From Verrucomicrobiota bacterium (GTDB lineage: Bacteria > Verrucomicrobiota > Verrucomicrobiia > Limisphaerales > JACRJZ01), in the NCBI GenBank assembly GCA_022711695.1, contig JAKLEJ010000120.1, positions 1 through 8,784 on the forward strand: DNA of 8,784 bases, written 5' to 3'. Numbering within the stretch: the first letter of the stretch is position 1; each line of letters opens with the position of its first letter. A program made the position numbers and the translations under genes. Below are positions 6,136-8,784 of this stretch, one piece after another. The notes under the pieces are model-generated. The model was not told where the DNA came from. It saw only the letters and a list, made by a program, of their open reading frames with translations, and did not search any database.

Positions 6136-8487
6136 ATGAGCTATCGTGACACTCAGGGCCGGCGGCGCCTTTTCCGCCGCTGGCGCGGGCTGCTGGCCGC
6201 CGCCGCCCTGGCCGCGTGCGCCTCCCCCTTCACCGCCTCCGCCGCCACCGGCTGGCTGAGCTGGAGGGGGCCCGAGCAGAACGGCCGGTCGCGCGAGACC
6301 GGCCTGCCGGACACGGTGGCGACCAGCGGGCCGAGCTTGCGCTGGAAAGCGCCCTTTCCAGGCCAATCCACCCCGGCGATCGCCGATGGCCGGCTTTACA
6401 TCATGGGCTATTTGGGCGAGGGCCCGGACCTCCAGGAAGGGGTCGTCTGCTTCGACGCCGAGACCGGCGAGAAACTCTGGGAGCGCCTGTTCAGCGATTA
6501 TCTCAGCGACACGATCTACCTCCGCTACGCCACCTCGAGCCCGACAGTGGACGGGGAGACGGGCCAGGTCTATATCCAGGGAACCCAGGGGATCCTGGCG
6601 GCCTTCAGCCCGGAGGGGCGGCTGCTCTGGCAACACGACCTGATGGAGAAGCTGGGGCGGCTGACCTTTCCCAACAGCCGGACGGCCTCGCCGGCGATCG
6701 ACGGCGACCTGGCGATCACGCGGGGCATCACGGCCAACTGGGGGGCTCAAGGCGCCGGGGCGGACCGCTTCTACGCGTTCGACAAGAAGAGCGGCGCCCT
6801 GGTGTGGGCCTCCAGCCCGGGGGACCGTCCGAAGGACAACTCGTATTCCCATCCTCAACTGCTCTGGCAGAACGGCCGCCGCGTGCTGATTGCGGCGCTG
6901 GGAGACGGGAGCGTAGCCGGGCTGAACGCCCGGACCGGCGAGGCCCTCTGGCGCCTGCCCCTGTTCCGGGCGGGCATCAACGCCACCGTGTTGGTGCATC
7001 AAACGAACAAAGTGGTCGCCATTTACGGCACGCCCTACGAACTGGGACAGATGACCGCCTTTCGCCTGCCCGACCTGTCCCGCCTCCCCACCAATGGCAG
7101 CCCCGCGGTCCTGGAGCGTTCCCAGGTCGAGCTTTGGTCCTGCGAGGTCTCGACCTCGACCAGTTCGCCCATCCTGGTGGACGACACCATCTACGTGGTG
7201 GCGGAAAAGGGAGACTTGTGCGCCGTGGACGCCCCTTCCGGCCGGGTGAAGTGGAAGCTGAAGCTGGGCATCGAACAGCGCAACTCCAGCCCGCTCTATG
7301 CCGACGGCAAGCTTTATGTGCCCATCCTGGACGACCCTGCCGGCAAGACGGAAAGCCTCGGCGAGGCGGGAGTCAAGGGCGGTTTCTACATCGTCCAGCC
7401 GGGAGAAACGGAAGGGAAGATCCTTTGTCACATCGAGCTGGAGGGCCGGTGTTTTGGCACGCCTGTGGCCTATAATGGCAAAGTGTACGTGCAGACCACT
7501 CGCAACCTGTATTGCTTTGGCCGCCAGGGGTCCAATCCAGGGCTGCCTCCGGCGGCGCCCCCGCCGCCCGGGCCCGCTCCGGGACCGGCTGCGCAGTTGC
7601 AGATCATTCCCTCGGAGGTCTTGCTCCACCCCGGAGAAAAGGCCTCCTTTCGAGTTCGCACCCTCGATGCGGCAGGATTGACCGTCTCGGAGGTCACCAA
7701 CCTGGCGGAGGTGGACTGGAAGCCTTACCTGCCGGCAACCGCCCGCGTCAAATCGCATCTGAACGGCGCCTTCAACGGCCAGGGTGAGTTGGTGGCAGCT
7801 TCCGACCCCACTCCTTCGGCGGGCGCTTTCGAAGCCTCCCTCGGGGGGCTCAAGGGCTATGTCCGCGGGCGGGTTCTGCCCAATCTCCCCCTCAGCGAGG
7901 ACTTCGAGGCGATGTCGCTGAGCGAGACGCATGCCGAGGAAGCCGGCGTCCAGTTCGCGTATCCTCCGCTGGCCTGGATCGGGGCGCGGTTCAAATTCGA
8001 GGTTCGCGAGAAGGATGGCCGCAAGGCGCTCGCCAAAACCATCGACAACAAGTTCTTTCAGCGGGCCATGGTCTTTATTGGGACGCCGGACATGAAGAAC
8101 TACACCGTCACCGCCGAAGTCATGAGCGACGGAAACCGCCGCAAAATGTCCGAAGTCGGGGTGATTAACCAGCGGTATTTGATCGTCTTGAAAGGGAACG
8201 AGCAGAAGCTCGAGGTGAATTCGAACCTGGAGCGGCTGCGCGCGGCGGTGGACTTCAAGTGGTCCCCGAATGTCTGGTATCGAATCGTGTCGCGGGTGGA
8301 CGTGGCGGCGGATGGGTCGGGGGTGGTCCGGGCCAAGGCCTGGAAGGCGGGCGATCCCGAGCCGCAGGGGTGGTTGATCCAGACGCCCCACCGTAACGCC
8401 CACGCCACCGGTTCGCCGGGGCTCTTTGGCTTTTCGCCGCAGGACATGCGGGTCTATATTGACAAGGTTACGGTCACGCCAAACTAG
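6136..8487 (+). CDS. Secreted PQQ-like beta-propeller protein with C-terminal Ig-like and ConA-like regions
   Basis: This 783-residue exported protein has a strongly basic N-region (GRRRLFRRWRG, Tat-like 'RRLF') and a hydrophobic segment at 18-28. That segment ends in LAAC, a possible lipobox with Cys28; an alternative signal peptidase I site is at ASA-A (34-37). Residues 38 to about 462 form a BamB/PQQ-type eight-bladed propeller, with repeats such as 'CFDAETGEKLWERL' (105), 'YAFDKKSGALVWAS' (213), 'GLNARTGEALWRL' (262) and 'CAVDAPSGRVKWKL' (362). A Pro/Ala/Gly linker (467-486) leads to an Ig-like region (about 487-580, 'PSEVLLHPGEKASFRV') and then a beta-rich domain (about 587-783) resembling the LamG/ConA-fold DUF1080 class. 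I see no adjacent Cys-Cys pair or other sign of a true quinoprotein dehydrogenase, so a scaffold or binding role is likelier. The frame is open back to 5878, but that stretch overlaps the MarR gene antisense; ATG 6136 precedes the signal peptide. Substrate unknown. Confidence 0.85.
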   Translation: MSYRDTQGRRRLFRRWRGLLAAAALAACASPFTASAATGWLSWRGPEQNGRSRETGLPDTVATSGPSLRWKAPFPGQSTPAIADGRLYIMGYLGEGPDLQEGVVCFDAETGEKLWERLFSDYLSDTIYLRYATSSPTVDGETGQVYIQGTQGILAAFSPEGRLLWQHDLMEKLGRLTFPNSRTASPAIDGDLAITRGITANWGAQGAGADRFYAFDKKSGALVWASSPGDRPKDNSYSHPQLLWQNGRRVLIAALGDGSVAGLNARTGEALWRLPLFRAGINATVLVHQTNKVVAIYGTPYELGQMTAFRLPDLSRLPTNGSPAVLERSQVELWSCEVSTSTSSPILVDDTIYVVAEKGDLCAVDAPSGRVKWKLKLGIEQRNSSPLYADGKLYVPILDDPAGKTESLGEAGVKGGFYIVQPGETEGKILCHIELEGRCFGTPVAYNGKVYVQTTRNLYCFGRQGSNPGLPPAAPPPPGPAPGPAAQLQIIPSEVLLHPGEKASFRVRTLDAAGLTVSEVTNLAEVDWKPYLPATARVKSHLNGAFNGQGELVAASDPTPSAGAFEASLGGLKGYVRGRVLPNLPLSEDFEAMSLSETHAEEAGVQFAYPPLAWIGARFKFEVREKDGRKALAKTIDNKFFQRAMVFIGTPDMKNYTVTAEVMSDGNRRKMSEVGVINQRYLIVLKGNEQKLEVNSNLERLRAAVDFKWSPNVWYRIVSRVDVAADGSGVVRAKAWKAGDPEPQGWLIQTPHRNAHATGSPGLFGFSPQDMRVYIDKVTVTPN

Positions 8488-8517
8488 GGCGGGGCTTTTC
8501 AACACTAGAAACAGATT

Positions 8518-8784
8518 ATGACGAAACGAAACGCGCGATGGATCGGGGTGGCGGCGATGACCGGCTTGGCGGGGATGGTGGCCGCCAGCGGCCGGGACTG
8601 GCCGCAATGGGGAGGCGCCCTGGAGCGCAACATGCACGCCGAGGTCAAGGGACTGCCGGAGCGGTTTTCCACCGCCAAGGATCCCAAAGTGGAGTTCAAG
8701 CCCAACTCGGAGGAGGTAGATCCCGCCTCGCTCCAGCACCTGAAATGGGTGGCCAAACTGGGCTCGCAAAGCTACGGTAATGCG
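8518..8784 (+). CDS. Second PQQ-like beta-propeller protein, N-terminal part (runs off right edge)
   Basis: ATG at 8518 opens a frame of 89 codons to the window edge. Residues 1 to about 24 form a signal peptide (basic MTKRNARW, then a hydrophobic stretch ending VAASG). The mature part begins 'DWPQWGGALERNMHAE', which is the typical first strand of PQQ-like or BamB-like propeller proteins, and later has 'LKWVAKLGSQSYGNA', the usual start of the first blade. It follows the previous propeller gene by 30 bases on the same strand, so the two probably form an operon. No Shine-Dalgarno sequence is visible in that gap. Other domains, such as a cytochrome c domain, would lie off the edge and cannot be judged. 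Confidence 0.8.
   Translation, partial: MTKRNARWIGVAAMTGLAGMVAASGRDWPQWGGALERNMHAEVKGLPERFSTAKDPKVEFKPNSEEVDPASLQHLKWVAKLGSQSYGNA

Noticed and set aside
7537..7593. Proline/glycine-rich stretch as a possible tandem repeat
   Set aside because: It is an irregular Pro/Ala/Gly linker between two domains of the propeller protein, with no fixed repeat unit.
6115..8769. 884-codon open frame on the minus strand opposite the propeller gene
   Set aside because: Its product is rich in Arg, Gly, Pro and His with no recognisable domain, while the plus strand encodes a signal peptide and propeller repeats. It is a shadow frame caused by high GC content.

Overview
The window comes from a GC-rich bacterial chromosome with dense coding on both strands. 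It carries housekeeping-type membrane and envelope genes, and I see no phage, transposon, CRISPR array, tRNA or rRNA. The paired secreted PQQ-type propeller proteins with 'WRGP' and 'DWPQWGG' N-termini, the NfeD protein and the clustered CNNM/CorC transporters fit a Verrucomicrobiota-like (or related PVC or Acidobacteria-like) genome. That placement is an inference from gene content, not from a marker gene.

Left part. The minus strand begins with the N-terminal 81 codons of an ABC-2-type permease-like membrane protein that runs off the left edge (1-243). A 163-base divergent spacer follows, with a perfect 7-base inverted repeat. A long-form NfeD membrane serine protease then reads rightwards (407-1888). 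Its stop codon directly abuts the stop codon of the leftward operon, and the two stops form the palindrome TGATCA with no base between them.

Middle part. A tight leftward cluster runs from about 6041 down to 1889: a MarR-type regulator, then three consecutive CNNM/CorC-type (DUF21 plus CBS) transporters. The first two transporters overlap by 4 bases (ATGA) and the second and third are 5 bases apart. The middle paralogue is short: it ends at its second CBS motif, lacks the C-terminal CorC_HlyC domain and has lost the DEYGG/NEFGG motif of its neighbours. This looks like a divalent-cation (Mg2+/Co2+) export unit, possibly with the MarR protein as its regulator.

Right part. The MarR gene diverges from a secreted PQQ-like beta-propeller protein (6136-8487), across a 94-base spacer whose gene-proximal half is markedly AT-rich. 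A perfect 6-base inverted repeat there supplies a TTGC-type -35 candidate to each side, as expected for a MarR operator controlling both directions. A second PQQ-type propeller gene begins 30 bases downstream and runs off the right edge.

I found no clearly new biological system. The points most worth a second look are the transporter triplet with its degenerate middle member, the divergent MarR control region, the composite architecture of the propeller protein, and the zero-base convergent junction. The large alternative-frame ORFs opposite the real genes are artefacts of high GC content.
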